A DNA stretch of 64,000 bases, taken from Phaeosaccion multiseriatum. Taxonomy: Eukaryota > Ochrophyta, other classes. The first letter of the stretch is position 1. Every line of letters begins with the position of its first letter. Below the pieces are notes generated by a model. That model did not search any database. It had not been told where the DNA came from and worked only from the letters and a program-made list of their open reading frames with translations. The stretch spans positions 2,294,001 through 2,358,000 of the forward strand of contig OZ218958.1 in the NCBI GenBank assembly GCA_965112735.1. Reading direction: 5' to 3'. The position numbers and the translations under genes were made by a program. Shown here one piece after another: positions 32,849 through 43,900 of this stretch.

Positions 32849-34381
32849 ATGAGTGCGAAGCGGGAGAGGATTGCTGGGAAGGTGCAGGGGTGGTACGACA
32901 AGAGAGCTGAGCTGGAGGCTTCGGGCTGGGGAAGCAGCAAGGAGGACCTCCTTCTCTTGCTCAAGGCCCTTCTCTGCACAGTTGATATCAAGCAGCTCAA
33001 GCGGAAGGGGTATGGTCCGCTGCACTACCTCGCCGATGCTGAGAAGAGGAAGGAGACACGCTGCTCGGAGGTGAAGGGACCGAGAATGCTGGAGGATGTG
33101 AAGCTGCTGGAGGAGTGCGGACTAAGCGTTGACACCAGGCGAGATGGGGGTTCCTGGACGGCTCTGCACCAAGCTGCATGGAGGGGGCACTTTGACTTGG
33201 TGAAGGGGCTAGTGGAGGCAGGTGGGGATGTCAACATCAAGGATCATGCTGGAGCGACACCTCTAGGCCTTGCTGCTGAAGCCGGCCACCCCATGATAAT
33301 GTGGTACTTGCTTAAGCATGGAGCCAAATGGGAGGGGACCTATGCCTTGCACAGTGCGGCTTGGAATGGGAGCCCTTCGAGTGTGAAGATGTTGCTGAAG
33401 GCGGGGGCCAATGTATTCGAGAAGGATCAGGATAGTTATACGGCTGCCCAGAGTTGCTGTGTGGGGCAGGAGGAGCAGGGCTCAAAAGCAGGGCGTGCCG
33501 AGGCTCTGTCTATCTTGCTCAAGAAGGGCGCAGATGTGAAGGTGAAGAACGACAATGGCGGCACTCTCCTGCACCTCGCCGCGCGTTTCGGAAACGAGCA
33601 GTGCATCCCCATTCTTGTGGACAGAGGTCTGCAGGTCGATGCAACGCGCAACGATTCGGTCACGCCGCTCCACATGGCCTCTTTTTGTGGACATCTGGGA
33701 TGTGTGAAGGAGCTCATTCGCCGCGGTACCCCCCTTGACGCTGTTGATCCAAGTGGTAGAACTTCCCTCATGTGTGCTGCCGTCAAAGGCCACGTGAAGG
33801 TTGTGAGCGAGCTGATACGCGCCGATGCCTCTGTCGATGTCAAGGACAAGTACTCAATCACCGCACTGCATGTCGCGGCCGCCCTGGGCAGCATCAAGAT
33901 GGCCTACCTCCTGGTGGAGGGTGGGGCGGCGGTCGATGCCCTCACCGATGATGGTGAAAGTCCTTTGGTGTCGTGCATGCGCCCTGGAGAAGGGAAGATA
34001 GCTCGGACGTTGAAGAGTGTTGGAACATCACCAGGAGAGAAGGAGTCGCGCGAGAAGGTGGCTCGATTCCTGCTGAAGATGGGCGCTACCGTTGACGAGA
34101 AGGTGATGAAAGCGGCAGGGGAGGCAGGCTTCAGTGGTGTCATAACCTCTTTCATTAGGACAGCACGGGAGGGGTGCAACGCTCTCACAGACAGACTTCA
34201 CACCGTTGCGGAGCACTACTCGTCCATGATGGCTGGTGCTGAGGATGAGAAGGCTGACAGCACAGTGCGGGTTAGGCTGGTGAATACGCGCAGTGGAGAG
34301 AAGGGCGAGAAGCAGTGTGTCTTGAGCATCCCTCTGATGGAGCGGCTGGCGGGGAGGGTCAGTGGGAGAGAGGAGGAATGA
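32849..34381 (+). CDS. Ankyrin-repeat protein, intronless (ANK-BTB family member, stop-truncated)
   Basis: Single uninterrupted ORF of 510 aa from ATG 32849. About ten ankyrin repeats run from residue 55 to 400, with clear cores such as SWTALHQAAWRGHFDLVKGL, GTLLHLAARFGNEQCIPIL, TPLHMASFCGHLGCVKELI and TALHVAAALGSIKMAYLLVE. The frame stops at TGA 34379-34381, but the same frame continues directly into a BTB-like region (34382-34933). The ancestral protein was therefore probably ANK-BTB. Unlike every multi-exon neighbour it has no intron and none of the window's intron motifs. Ankyrin-BTB proteins often act as ubiquitin-ligase adaptors; here that is inference only. Confidence 0.8.
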   Translation: MSAKRERIAGKVQGWYDKRAELEASGWGSSKEDLLLLLKALLCTVDIKQLKRKGYGPLHYLADAEKRKETRCSEVKGPRMLEDVKLLEECGLSVDTRRDGGSWTALHQAAWRGHFDLVKGLVEAGGDVNIKDHAGATPLGLAAEAGHPMIMWYLLKHGAKWEGTYALHSAAWNGSPSSVKMLLKAGANVFEKDQDSYTAAQSCCVGQEEQGSKAGRAEALSILLKKGADVKVKNDNGGTLLHLAARFGNEQCIPILVDRGLQVDATRNDSVTPLHMASFCGHLGCVKELIRRGTPLDAVDPSGRTSLMCAAVKGHVKVVSELIRADASVDVKDKYSITALHVAAALGSIKMAYLLVEGGAAVDALTDDGESPLVSCMRPGEGKIARTLKSVGTSPGEKESREKVARFLLKMGATVDEKVMKAAGEAGFSGVITSFIRTAREGCNALTDRLHTVAEHYSSMMAGAEDEKADSTVRVRLVNTRSGEKGEKQCVLSIPLMERLAGRVSGREEE

Positions 34382-34933
34382 GTGAAGATCTCCCCAGGCC
34401 AAGCTTCAGCGGCAGGCGTTCTTCCGAATATGCTTGACCCGAGGAAGCACGGCTACAAGGGGGATGATGAAGATGATGAAGATGATGATGGGGAGGAGAA
34501 GGGGGCAGGAAAGGGCAGGAAAGAGATTAAGTATGTAGAGCTGAAGTATGATGGCGTGGACTTCACGGAGGAGGGCTTTGAGGCTGTGGTGGAGTTCGTG
34601 ACGACGGGCAGTGTGGAGGAGCTGCTGGCGAGAAGACCCGGAGGGGGGGGCACAGAAGGGGGCGCCAGCAGCAACAGCAGCAGTTGGCGAGGAGACGGGG
34701 GGAAAGCTGAAGGTATTGGCAGGGGAGGGAAGAAGAGGAAGCGTGTGAAGCTGTTCGATGACGTTCGAGCCAAGCAGGCTCTGTAGGCCGCGGAGTTCTT
34801 CTGCTTGGAGGACATGTCGAGGGAGGTGAAGACTCTGATGGGAGAGTACGGCTTCGAGCTAGAGCAGAACGAGACCGAGAGAGAGGAGGAAGAAGAAGGG
34901 CCATCGCGAAAGAGAAGCAGAGCTGACCCCTGA
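34382..34933 (+). pseudogene. BTB-like 3' part of the ANK-BTB gene with an in-frame stop
   Basis: Continues the reading frame of the upstream ankyrin ORF after its TGA: acidic (Asp/Glu) run, then ELKYDGVDFTEEGFEAVVEF and TTGSVEELLARRP, a Gly/Ser insert, VKLFDDVRAKQAL, TAG at 34784-34786, then AAEFFCLEDMSREV to TGA 34931-34933. In the sister copy at 31415 the TAG position is CAG (Gln), so this is a single C-to-T change. Two stops in one frame make decay the simplest reading. Confidence 0.7.
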
Positions 34934-35210
34934 GCATCACCAACCCAAGATTTCCGCGGCTCGCCCCGGTGGTGGGAGCGAAGAGGTAGAGAGAGCATCA
35001 GAGGGATGCGAGGATGGAGACGAGAGATGCGTGGGAAGCGTGCGAGGATCGAGCCGGCCTGTGGTGTGTGCCATGTACCCGTGACGTGAGCGAGGCATTA
35101 GGAGGGCCGTGGTGAGCGGAGGAGCAGCAGCAGCAGTAGTAACTTTTGTCACGCCTAGTCTGAAGAAGCGCGAGAGGAGGTGTACTCTTTATTGGGTACT
35201 CTTTATTGGG
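34440..35210 (+). repeat. Segmental duplication partner of 31415-32150
   Basis: The BTB part plus about 280 bp of 3' flank are shared with 31415-32150. Shared landmarks: GCATTAGGAGGGCCGTGGTGAG and the GAGAGGAGG-TG(T/C)(A/T)CTC-TTGATTGGGT / TTTATTGGGT end. The copies are direct and about 3 kb apart, and the TTAA MITE and ankyrin gene lie between them. Confidence 0.75.
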
Positions 35211-35249
35211 TCCCTGGAGGGCAGAGTTGGGGACGGAGGAAGAGGGGAT

Positions 35250-35450
35250 GGGGGTGGTGGTGGTGGTGGTGGTGGTGGTGGTGGAGGAGGAGGAGGAGGA
35301 GGAGGAGGAGGGGGAGGAGGAGGAGGAGGAGGAGGAGGAGGAGGAGGAGGAGGAAATAATGATGAGCAGCAATTTCCTGCTGTGTGTGTATGTGTGTATG
35401 TATGTATGTATGTATACGTATGTATGTACATATGTATGTATGCATGTGTG
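35250..35450. repeat. (GGT)n(GGA)n and (GTAT)n tracts
   Basis: GGT at about 35250-35283, GGA at 35284-35353, and GTAT/GTAC at 35393-35445. The rest of 35210-36058 shows no convincing gene: a 62-bp tandem duplication (35715-35815; CCCCTGCTCCTGTGCCACTG) and a CAGTGCCATC repeat near 35880-35915. Confidence 0.85.
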
Positions 35451-36058
35451 CGCATGAATGAAAGTCGCCATGTTCTACTTCTACCCTTCTCCTAGCGCCA
35501 TGCTCGGCTTGGCTCCGATACCATCTGCTGCCATCTGGATGGAGGACACACACACACGACCAAAGCACACCAACATCCTCCAGCCTCCGTCGCAACGCCC
35601 CCCCTCTTTTCCTGTCCTCTCTCTCTGTCTCCCCCCATGTGCCTCCATCCACCCCCTCTTGTCTCTCGTCCCTTGCAGCTCGAGCTGCACTCCGAGAGTA
35701 AGGTTGGAATTCCCCTGCTCCTGTGCCACTGCTGGCCCTCCTGACCACAAGCAGGGAGAGACGGGGGGGCATCCCCTGCTCCTGTGCCACTGCTGGCCCT
35801 CCTGACCACAAGTAGGAGAAGAGGGGGGGGCTCTCCTCTCTCCCTGCTTGGCTTGAGAAGGAAGGAGGTTTTGGCTCCATCCAGTGCCATTCAGTGCCAT
35901 CCAGTGCCATCCAGTGCAGCTCTTTTTGTGCTGTGCTTTGCTGCGCTGCGCTGTGCCAGACGCTGCTCCAGGTGATGGGAAATGCCCCATCTCTTCTCTT
36001 CTTGCGAGAAGGCCACCGGTGCTGCTGCTGCTGCTGCTACTGTTTGAGGGAGTATTCG

Positions 36059-36328
36059 GCCAGGTTCGGCCCTGGAAGAGGTTATCAGATTACTGATTAC
36101 TGCCGGCGCCAGCCGGCCTGATTACTGATTAAGGCGCCAGCCGGGCCTGCTTACTGATTATGCCCGGCGTCAGCCGGGTCTGATTACTGATTATGACCGG
36201 CGCCAGCCGGCCTGATTACTGATTATGACGGGCGCTAGCCGGCCTGATTACTGATTATTGGCGCCAGCCGGCCTGATTACTGATTATGACCGGCGCACAC
36301 TGTAACCTCTTCCAGGGCCGAGCCAGGT
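36059..36328. mobile_element. MITE with 19-bp TIR, 7-bp TSD and internal 32-bp tandem array
   Basis: The perfect 19-bp inverted repeat TCGGCCCTGGAAGAGGTTA (36066-36084) / TAACCTCTTCCAGGGCCGA (36303-36321) is exactly flanked by the direct repeat GCCAGGT (36059-36065 and 36322-36328), a target-site duplication. Between the ends lie about seven copies of a 32-bp unit (GATTACTGATTATGACCGGC + GCCAGCCGGCCT), each containing a GC palindrome. No coding potential. Confidence 0.85.
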
Positions 36329-36836
36329 GGCAGCACTCGCCATTTGCAAAACCTCACCAACGCGCCCAGCACCTCCACACACACACACAAACATCCGTAC
36401 TTTCTTGGGGGCCTTTTGGAAGGTCCCTTGCCAGAGACGAGGAAAGGAGGATGTAAGGAGGATGCGCAAAGAAGGCAGTAACGTTCGTTAAAGTAGACTT
36501 GTATCTATCTGTAGTGCTTATGTAACCTGCCGGAGGAGACAAGACTCCTCGCAGACGGGTACTCTATCTCTATTTCCTCTATCCATTTTCTCCCATATGC
36601 CACTGGGCTCTCTCTCTCTCTGTCTCTCTCTATAGGCTCTATACACGTTCGCCCAGACTGCGTCAGCAACGTCGTGTGAAGGCAAAGCTGCCTTGTCTCT
36701 AAGTTGGGAGGACAATGTAGCGCCACCCCCCCCTCCCTCGGTATACATGTACATGCTTTTGTTTCCAAAGAGGATCAAAATCTCACTCTTCAGAGGACAG
36801 TCAGTGCTCAGTCCTAACGAACGCTACGCAGTCTCA

Positions 36837-36968
36837 GCCGACTCCTCCAAAGCGATGTAATTCTCCATGCGAGTGTAAGGTTATTGAGCCGAGCTGTACT
36901 AAGCCGACTCCTCCAAAGCGATGTAATTCTCCATGCGAGTGTAAGGCTATTGAGCCGAGCTGTACTAA
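36837..36968. repeat. 66-bp direct duplication
   Basis: Two tandem copies beginning GCCGACTCCTCCAAAGCGAT and ending GAGCCGAGCTGTACTAA, with one difference (GTTATT/GCTATT). It lies 50 bp downstream of the FKBP stop codon. Confidence 0.9.
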
Positions 36969-37020
36969 GCTAAGCGTGCCGACTGCTTCCTCCTTCCCTC
37001 CCTCCCTCCCTCCGCCCCCC

Positions 37021-38208
37021 TTAAAAGAAGCTCTGCCCAGGCAGGGTGATGTTAACATTGGTGCCGCTTTTCTTAACGGAGAGCAGCTGCACATCGAACA
37101 CCACTGAGGAGTCTGGGGGGACGAGGGGGCCACGGCCTGCCTTGCCGTAGGCCTGGCTAGGGGGTAGGTTGATCTTGCGGCGCCCACCAACCTTCCGAGG
37201 GGGTGGGGGGTGGGGGGGGAGACTGCGGGGTTAGATACACACGGTCCATGATTAAAGCCGCCGCTGCCCCTCAGATGTAGGGAGAGAGAGGGGAGAGAGG
37301 GGGGGGGAGGAGAGAGACATGCACACACAGAGAGAGACAAGAGAGACGGAGAGAGAGACACATACGCACACATACACAGAGAGAGAAGAGAGGCGAGCGA
37401 GAAGAACAAATAGCTCAGCTTAGGGCTCTGCTGCAGACGACACACGTGCTCACCTTCATCCCTTCCATAGCGACCTGGAGCGCCTTGGGAATAGACCCCG
37501 GCCCGGCCTCTGCCCCAAAGTCGAAGCCCAAGGGCCTGGCTGCAAGGCCGCTTGACTCCCTGCTGGACTCCACCTCCAAGCCTGAGAAGAACAGACCGGG
37601 GCAATTGGACAGAGCCCCACGTCGAGGAATGAGAGGAAAGGAGGGGCAGAGGCAGCGATAATTTTTTGTAAAAATTAAAAGGAGGAGTGTGTGGCAGAAC
37701 AAAAAACGCTCAATTGTTCGTCGCGTCTCTTCTTACCACTGCAGAATAGGCTGTAATGGATGGCCACTCTGTCCCCACTAGAGGGGGAGACACCATCGCC
37801 CACAGTTATGTCCTGCCAAGTTCCACCTCCTTCAATCGGAATAAGGGGAGCGTTCTTCACTCTCTTCGGCTTGGCGCCGGCTGGCTCTGCCCTCAACACC
37901 CCTCGCCCTCCTTCAGTACCCAGGGCAGCAGCCCCCACCACAGCACCCACAGACAGCGTGCTCAGCTTCGAAAGCAGTCTGGCGCGCGTAAGCTGCGCCG
38001 GGGGCGCGTCCACGTCCCCATCTGCATCTCCTTTCTTTCTTGCATCAAGCTGGCCGCCGTGTGCAATCCTGTCTCCGCTTCTCCCGCTGCCGCTGCTGCT
38101 TGTTCGGCTCCGTCCAACCCTTCCGCTGCTACTGCTGGTCACAACGATAAACGCAGAAGTTGTTGTACAGAGGAGGAGGAGAAGGGGAAGAGAGAGAGGA
38201 AGATACAT
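37021..38208 (-). CDS. FKBP-type peptidyl-prolyl cis-trans isomerase with leader peptide
   Basis: Three exons, phases closing: 38208-37737, 37581-37454, 37191-37021 (TAA), about 256 aa. ATG 38208 gives a signal peptide (YLPLSLPLLLLLCTTTSAF). A Ser/Arg-rich stretch, a second hydrophobic segment (STLSVGAVVGAAALG) and then the FKBP fold follow: WQDITVGDGVSPSSGDRVAI, VHYSLFCSG-like strand, GFDFGAEAGPGSIPKALQVA, VGGRRKINLPPSQAYG and VFDVQLLSV. The bipartite leader with an Ala-rich second segment resembles lumenal FKBPs of secondary plastids; the location is inferred. The usual active-site GxxFD region has diverged. The third exon begins AAG|GTTGGTGGG. Confidence 0.9.
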
Positions 38209-38476
38209 TGCTCCTGGAAGTGGAAAGACGAATCCCCGATGGATCTCATAGCTGAAACTGCAATTCACTTTTCCGACAAATGGCGATGACGCCAAAAGAT
38301 TCGGATCGATCTATAGACGATACGAGGGCGTATATCACAACCCCCGCCGTATCAGCAACAGACAGGACCTTCTTTCTACAGCGAGCTGCAGTAGCGAAGG
38401 GAAGAACGAGATTCCGGAGTCGTTGAAGGATTTTTAATCCTCGACCTATTGAAGGAATTTCAAGTACAGGTCCGAG
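38209..38476. promoter_or_regulatory. Divergent intergenic region, FKBP / M1PDH
   Basis: These 268 bp separate the two start codons. The sequence is unique and balanced in composition, without low-complexity tracts. A shared promoter is inferred; no specific box is recognised. Confidence 0.4.
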
Positions 38477-40806
38477 ATGAAGAGGAGCCGCTTCGCGCAG
38501 GCGTTTGCGCTCGCCACTGTGCTGCTCAGTAGCAGTAGGACATGTCAAAGAGTGAAGGCGTTCACCCCTGCCAGCGGAGGGGTGCGAGTAGCAGCTGTAG
38601 GAAAAGAAGGTGCGAAAGCACAAAGGTCGCGGCGTAGTATCAGCAGCTGCAATAGTATCAGCAGGAGCAGCAGAAGTAGTGGTCTTGAGCTCTGTGCGGC
38701 GGGGAGTGGCGCGAAGGAGGACTTCGTACCAGACGCACCTGCGCTGGGTGACGACACGCCGGTAAGACGAGGTCATGTCATTTTTAATGTCTTGTCATGG
38801 ACTTCCTCGATCTCTCCTTTCTTCCACCCACAAGAGCTTTGGTACATGCTTTGGCTGAGAGATATCGCAACAACGAGGGCCTCCTTCGCTAAGAAATCTC
38901 CTGTTACGATAACCCCCCGCCCCCCCTCCTTCCCCTTCCGACTGCTGTATCACCATCTGCTCCACACACAAGCCGTTCCACGTGCACTTCGGTGCGGGGC
39001 GGCTCGGCCTGGGCTTGATCTTGAAGGCAATCGTGGACTCCAAAGTGCCCTGCGCCATCGTACAGAGACCCAAGACGACATGGTGGGTAGCGAGGGACGG
39101 AGGGATGGTAGCGGACGGTAGGTAGGTAGGGAGGGAGGGAGGGAAGGACGGGCGGCGCTAGATAAGGGGGGGGGGACGAAGGGAGGCAGAGAGGCAGGGA
39201 GAGAGGGAGGTTGTGGGTAGGGCAAAGGCAAAGGCGCCGACATGGATCGGCGGCATCCTTCACCTCCCCCCTTTCCCCCTGGGCCTGGCCGCTTGCGTGC
39301 GGTACACCATGCCTTGCCTGCATGGTGTCACGCCTCTGGCACCCTGTGGCGATGGCACCCTGTGGCGATGGCACTCTGTTACGATGGCACCCTGTGGCGA
39401 TGGATCCAAGCTAAGCAGAACCCCTCTCCCCCGTTCGAGAGGGAGAGAGAGAGAGAGAGGAGATGGAGCGTGATAGCACGTGGGTCGATCGATGGCTCCT
39501 CCTCCCCTCCCGCATAGCTTCACCGACTCCACTGACTCTGACTGACCTCCCTCCTGCCATTACCGGACGACCGCCGTTCTTTCGTGTGTTCGCTCCTTGC
39601 TCCTCTTGCTCCTCTTGCTCCTCTTGCTCCTCTTGCTCCTCTTGCTCCTCTTGCTCTGTGCTCTGTGCTCCTGTCTGTTGCCTCTTGCCCCCTGTCTCTT
39701 CTGGTCTGGTGGATGGGCTGTGCTGCGGGCGTGGAGCAGGAGGGCAGTCACGAGTCAGGGCTGCGGCGCCGAGATTGATCTACAGGTTAACGGAGAGGTA
39801 GTGGCCGACAACGTTGTAGTCATTAGGTGAGGCACTGAGGCAAAACACTTTGTAGGGTTAACGGAAAGGTGGTGGCCGACAAGGTTATAGTCATTAGGTG
39901 GTGTGGATTAACGGAGAGGTAGTGGCCGACAACGTTGTAGTCATTAGGTGAGGCACTGAGGCAAAGCACTTTGTAGGGTTAACGGAATGGTGGTGGCCGA
40001 CAAGGTTATAGTCATTAGGTGAGGTTAACGGAGAGGTGGTGGCCGACAACGTTGTAGTCATTAGGTGAGGCACTGAGGCAAAACACTTTGTAGGCACGGC
40101 ACGGCGAGAGAGGGAGAGAGAGACAGAGAGCGAGAGGGAAAGCGAGAGAGAGGGAGAGATGGAGAGGGAAAGCGAGAGAGAGGGAGATGGAGAGGGAGAG
40201 CGAGAGAGAGAGAGAGAGAGGTAGAGAGAGAGAGAGGTAGAGCGAGAGAGAGGGAGAGAAGAGAGAGAGGTAGAGAAGAGAGAGGGAGAGAGGGAAGCCT
40301 CCTCCGCTGCTCACCCCATCCACTACCATCCTCTCCCCATCCACTTCCATCCTCTCCCCATCCACTTCCATCCTCTCCCCATCCACTGCCATCCTCTCCC
40401 CATCCACTACCATCCTCTCCCCATCCACTACCATCCTCTCCCCATCCACTGCCATCCTCTCCCCATCCACTACCATCCTCTCCCCATCCACTACCATCCT
40501 CTCCCCATCCACTACCATCCTCTCCCCATCCACTACCATCCTCTCCCCATCCACTGCCATCCTCTCCCCATCCGCTGCCGTCCCCCCTCTCTCTCAGCGA
40601 GGACTGTGACGTGAATGAATTCCTGCAGATGGAGCAAGGTAATGACGACCACACAGACATCCTCCTCGCCGTCGTCAACGAAAGGTGAGTGCGTGAGTGC
40701 GTGCGTGCGTGCGGCGGGGCAGGGCAGGGCAGGGCAGGGCAGGGCAGGACTGGACGGGATGGGGTGTGGCGAAGGACCCAATCACCCAATCACCCACCCA
40801 CCTAAG

Positions 40807-40869
<63 letters not shown>

Positions 40870-40897
40870 TCTTTCTCTATCTCTGTCTCTGTCTCTC

Positions 40898-40930
<33 letters not shown>

Positions 40931-43900
40931 TTTCTCTCCCTCCCTCCCTCCTTCCCTGCCGCAGAGACACTTTGCTGCAACTCGTGCGCAAGGCCACGTC
41001 CTTCAGCAGCTCACTCGGCCCCGCCATGAAGAAGGTCATGGTGCCGCTGTTCCAGGAGCTGCCGACACGGTGAGGGAGGGGGCAGAGGGGCAGGGGATGG
41101 CAATGGATGGGGTAAGGGACCAGACTTCTGCCCACCTCACTCCCCCCCGCCCTCCCCTCTTCTCCCGTCCTGTCCCCTCCTCTTATCCACCTCACCTCTC
41201 TCACACATCATGGCACCTCTCGTCTCTGTCTAGGTCCTTTCGCCTGTCCTCTCTCCTGTCCTCTGTCCTCTCTCCTATCCTCTGTCCTCTCGCCTGTCCT
41301 CTCTCCTGTCCTCTGTCCTCTCTCCTATCCTCTGTCCTCTCGCCTGTCCTCTCTCCTGTCCTCTGTCCTCTCTCCTATCCTCTGTCCTCTCGCCTGTCCT
41401 CTCTCCTGTCCTCTGTCCTCTCTCCTATCCTCTGTCCTCTCGCCTGTCCTCTCGCCTGTCCTCTCTCCTGTCCTCTGTCCTCTGTCCGCTCTCCTCTCAC
41501 CACGGCACCTCTACCCTCTGCCCTGTTCCCTCTTCCCTCTTCCCTCTGTCCTTTGTGCATACACCAGGCCTGACGGTGGAAGGCCGGTGTTGTACGCGTG
41601 TGAGAATGATCACGATGCCGCAAGGAGGATCGGGGACCTCGTCAAAGACAGGGTAGAGACCATTCCTTGTGAGTGTCAGGACTGAGAGACAGACAGGTGT
41701 CAGGACAGAGAGACGCAGAGACAGACAGGTGTCAGGACAGACAGAGAGATGGAGAGAGAAGAAGAGAGAGACACTCAGAGAGAGAAGAGAAAAGAAAGTG
41801 TCAGGACAGACAGAGAGAGAGAGCTCGTCATGGAGAGGAGGGTGGCCATCCCCTGTGGGTGAGGAAGATGGATGGCAGTGGATGGATCACGCAGATGGAT
41901 GGCAGTGGATGGCAGTGGATGGATCATACAGATTGATGGCAGTGGATGGATCATACAGATGGATGGCAGTGGATGGATCATACAGGTGGATGGCAGTGGA
42001 TGGATCATACAGATTGATGGCAGTGGATGGATCATACAGATGGATGGCAGTGGATAGGTCATGCAGATGGATGGCAGATGGCAGTGGATGGATCATACAG
42101 ATGGATGGCAGTGGATAGGTCATGCAGATGGATGGCAGATGGCAGTGGATGGATCATACAGATGGATGGCAGTGGATAGGTCATGCAGATGGATGGCAGT
42201 GGATGGATCATACATATGGATGGCAGTGGATGGATGATGCCATGCAGAGATTGCACGCTGTGCCCCCCATCCTGACACCATGCACGAGTCGCGCCCCTCC
42301 CCCTCCTTGTCCTCTACAGATGGATGGCAGTGGATGGATCATACAGATGGATGGCAGTGGATGGATGACACCATGCACGAGTCGCGCCCCTCCCCCTCCT
42401 TGTCCTCTCTGACGCTTGCCCATCCGCTGCCATCTACTGCCATCCCCCCTCCCTTCTCTACCAGGCATGGTGGACCGCATCTGCACGGCGCGCACTATCG
42501 AACCCGAGTTCGTTGACGTATCCACAGAGCCAAAATTTGAGGTAAAGGGACCAGGGACTAGTTAGCACTGACTTACTAGGGATAGTCACTGACTTACTAG
42601 GGACTAGTCACTGACTTGCTGTGTTTCCCTGGGGGTGGTGTCGAGTTTACTGACTAAGTATACTTTCCCTCCTCCTGAGATATTGACCCTTCCACTTCCT
42701 TCCTTCCTTCCTTCCTTCCTTCCTTCCTCCTTTCCTTCCATGCCCTCCTTTCTTCCTTCCCAAGGGGGCAATCGTTGCCATGGGGGTACCACCGCAACAG
42801 GAGTTTGTGCCCTTGGCAGGAGAGGGTGTCGTGATACCCAAGAGCGTGGAGGAGGCCAAGTATCTCTACAAGAGGAAGGTCTCCATCATCAACGGCATGG
42901 TAAGGGGAGCGGGGGAGGGGGGGATGCCAGAGGAGGTGGGGTGAGGGTAGGGGGGGGTAGGGAGGGGCAGAAGGAAGGACATGTGGAAACAGATGGGGCG
43001 GAGGCGTTGGGATGCGCCCTTATACGCAAAACTTGGAGGCCTTTTCCCGTCCTCTGAAGTGCACTCAAGCGAACCCGCCCCCCCCCCCCCCTCCCCCTCT
43101 CCCTTCCCGTCCCCTCCCCTCTCCCTTCCCCTCCCCTTCTCCTCCTCCCCTCTCCCTTCCCCTTCCCCTCCCTCCCCTCCCCTCCCCTCCCCTCCCCTCC
43201 CCTCCCCTCCCCTCCCCTCCCCTCCCCTCCCCTCCCCTCCCCTCCCCTCCCCTCCCCTCCCCTCCCCTCCCCTCCCCTCCCCCTCCTCCCCCTTCCCCTT
43301 CCCTCCTCCTCCCCTCCACAGCACACTGTACATGCCTTTATGACACTCCGCAAGGAAGACGCTCAAATGTTCGACAATGCCGACTACGACCTCCTCACCT
43401 ACGCCACGGCCTCTCCTGTGGAGAAGATGGAGCTGTGGGCATGGGCAGTGGCGAGGTCCACAGAGCTCATCTCCGGTACGTGGGTGTGTGCGTGGGTGTG
43501 TGCGTGGGTGTGTGCGTGGGTGTGTGCGTGGGTGTGTGCGTGGGTGTGTGCGTGGGTGTGTGCGTGGGTGTGTGCGTGGGTGTGTGCGTGGGTGTGTGCG
43601 TGGGTGTGTGCGTGGGTGTGGGCGTGGGTGTGTGCGTGGGTGTGTGGGTGCGTGTGTTTGTGTGTGTTTGTGTGTGTGTGTGGGTTGGGGGGGGGGTGGG
43701 TGGAAGGATGGGAGGCGAAGGGGAAGGATGGGGACTCTCAACCACTCACTTTTGCACTCTTCCTCCTCCTCCTCATCCTCCTCCTCCCTTCGTCCCTCTC
43801 TTCCTCTCTCCCTCCCTCCCTCCCTCCCCTCCCCTCGCCCCTCTCTTGTCCTTCTCTGCTCTATCCTTTGCATGTCCCGCCCTGTGCTATATGTGGGGGT

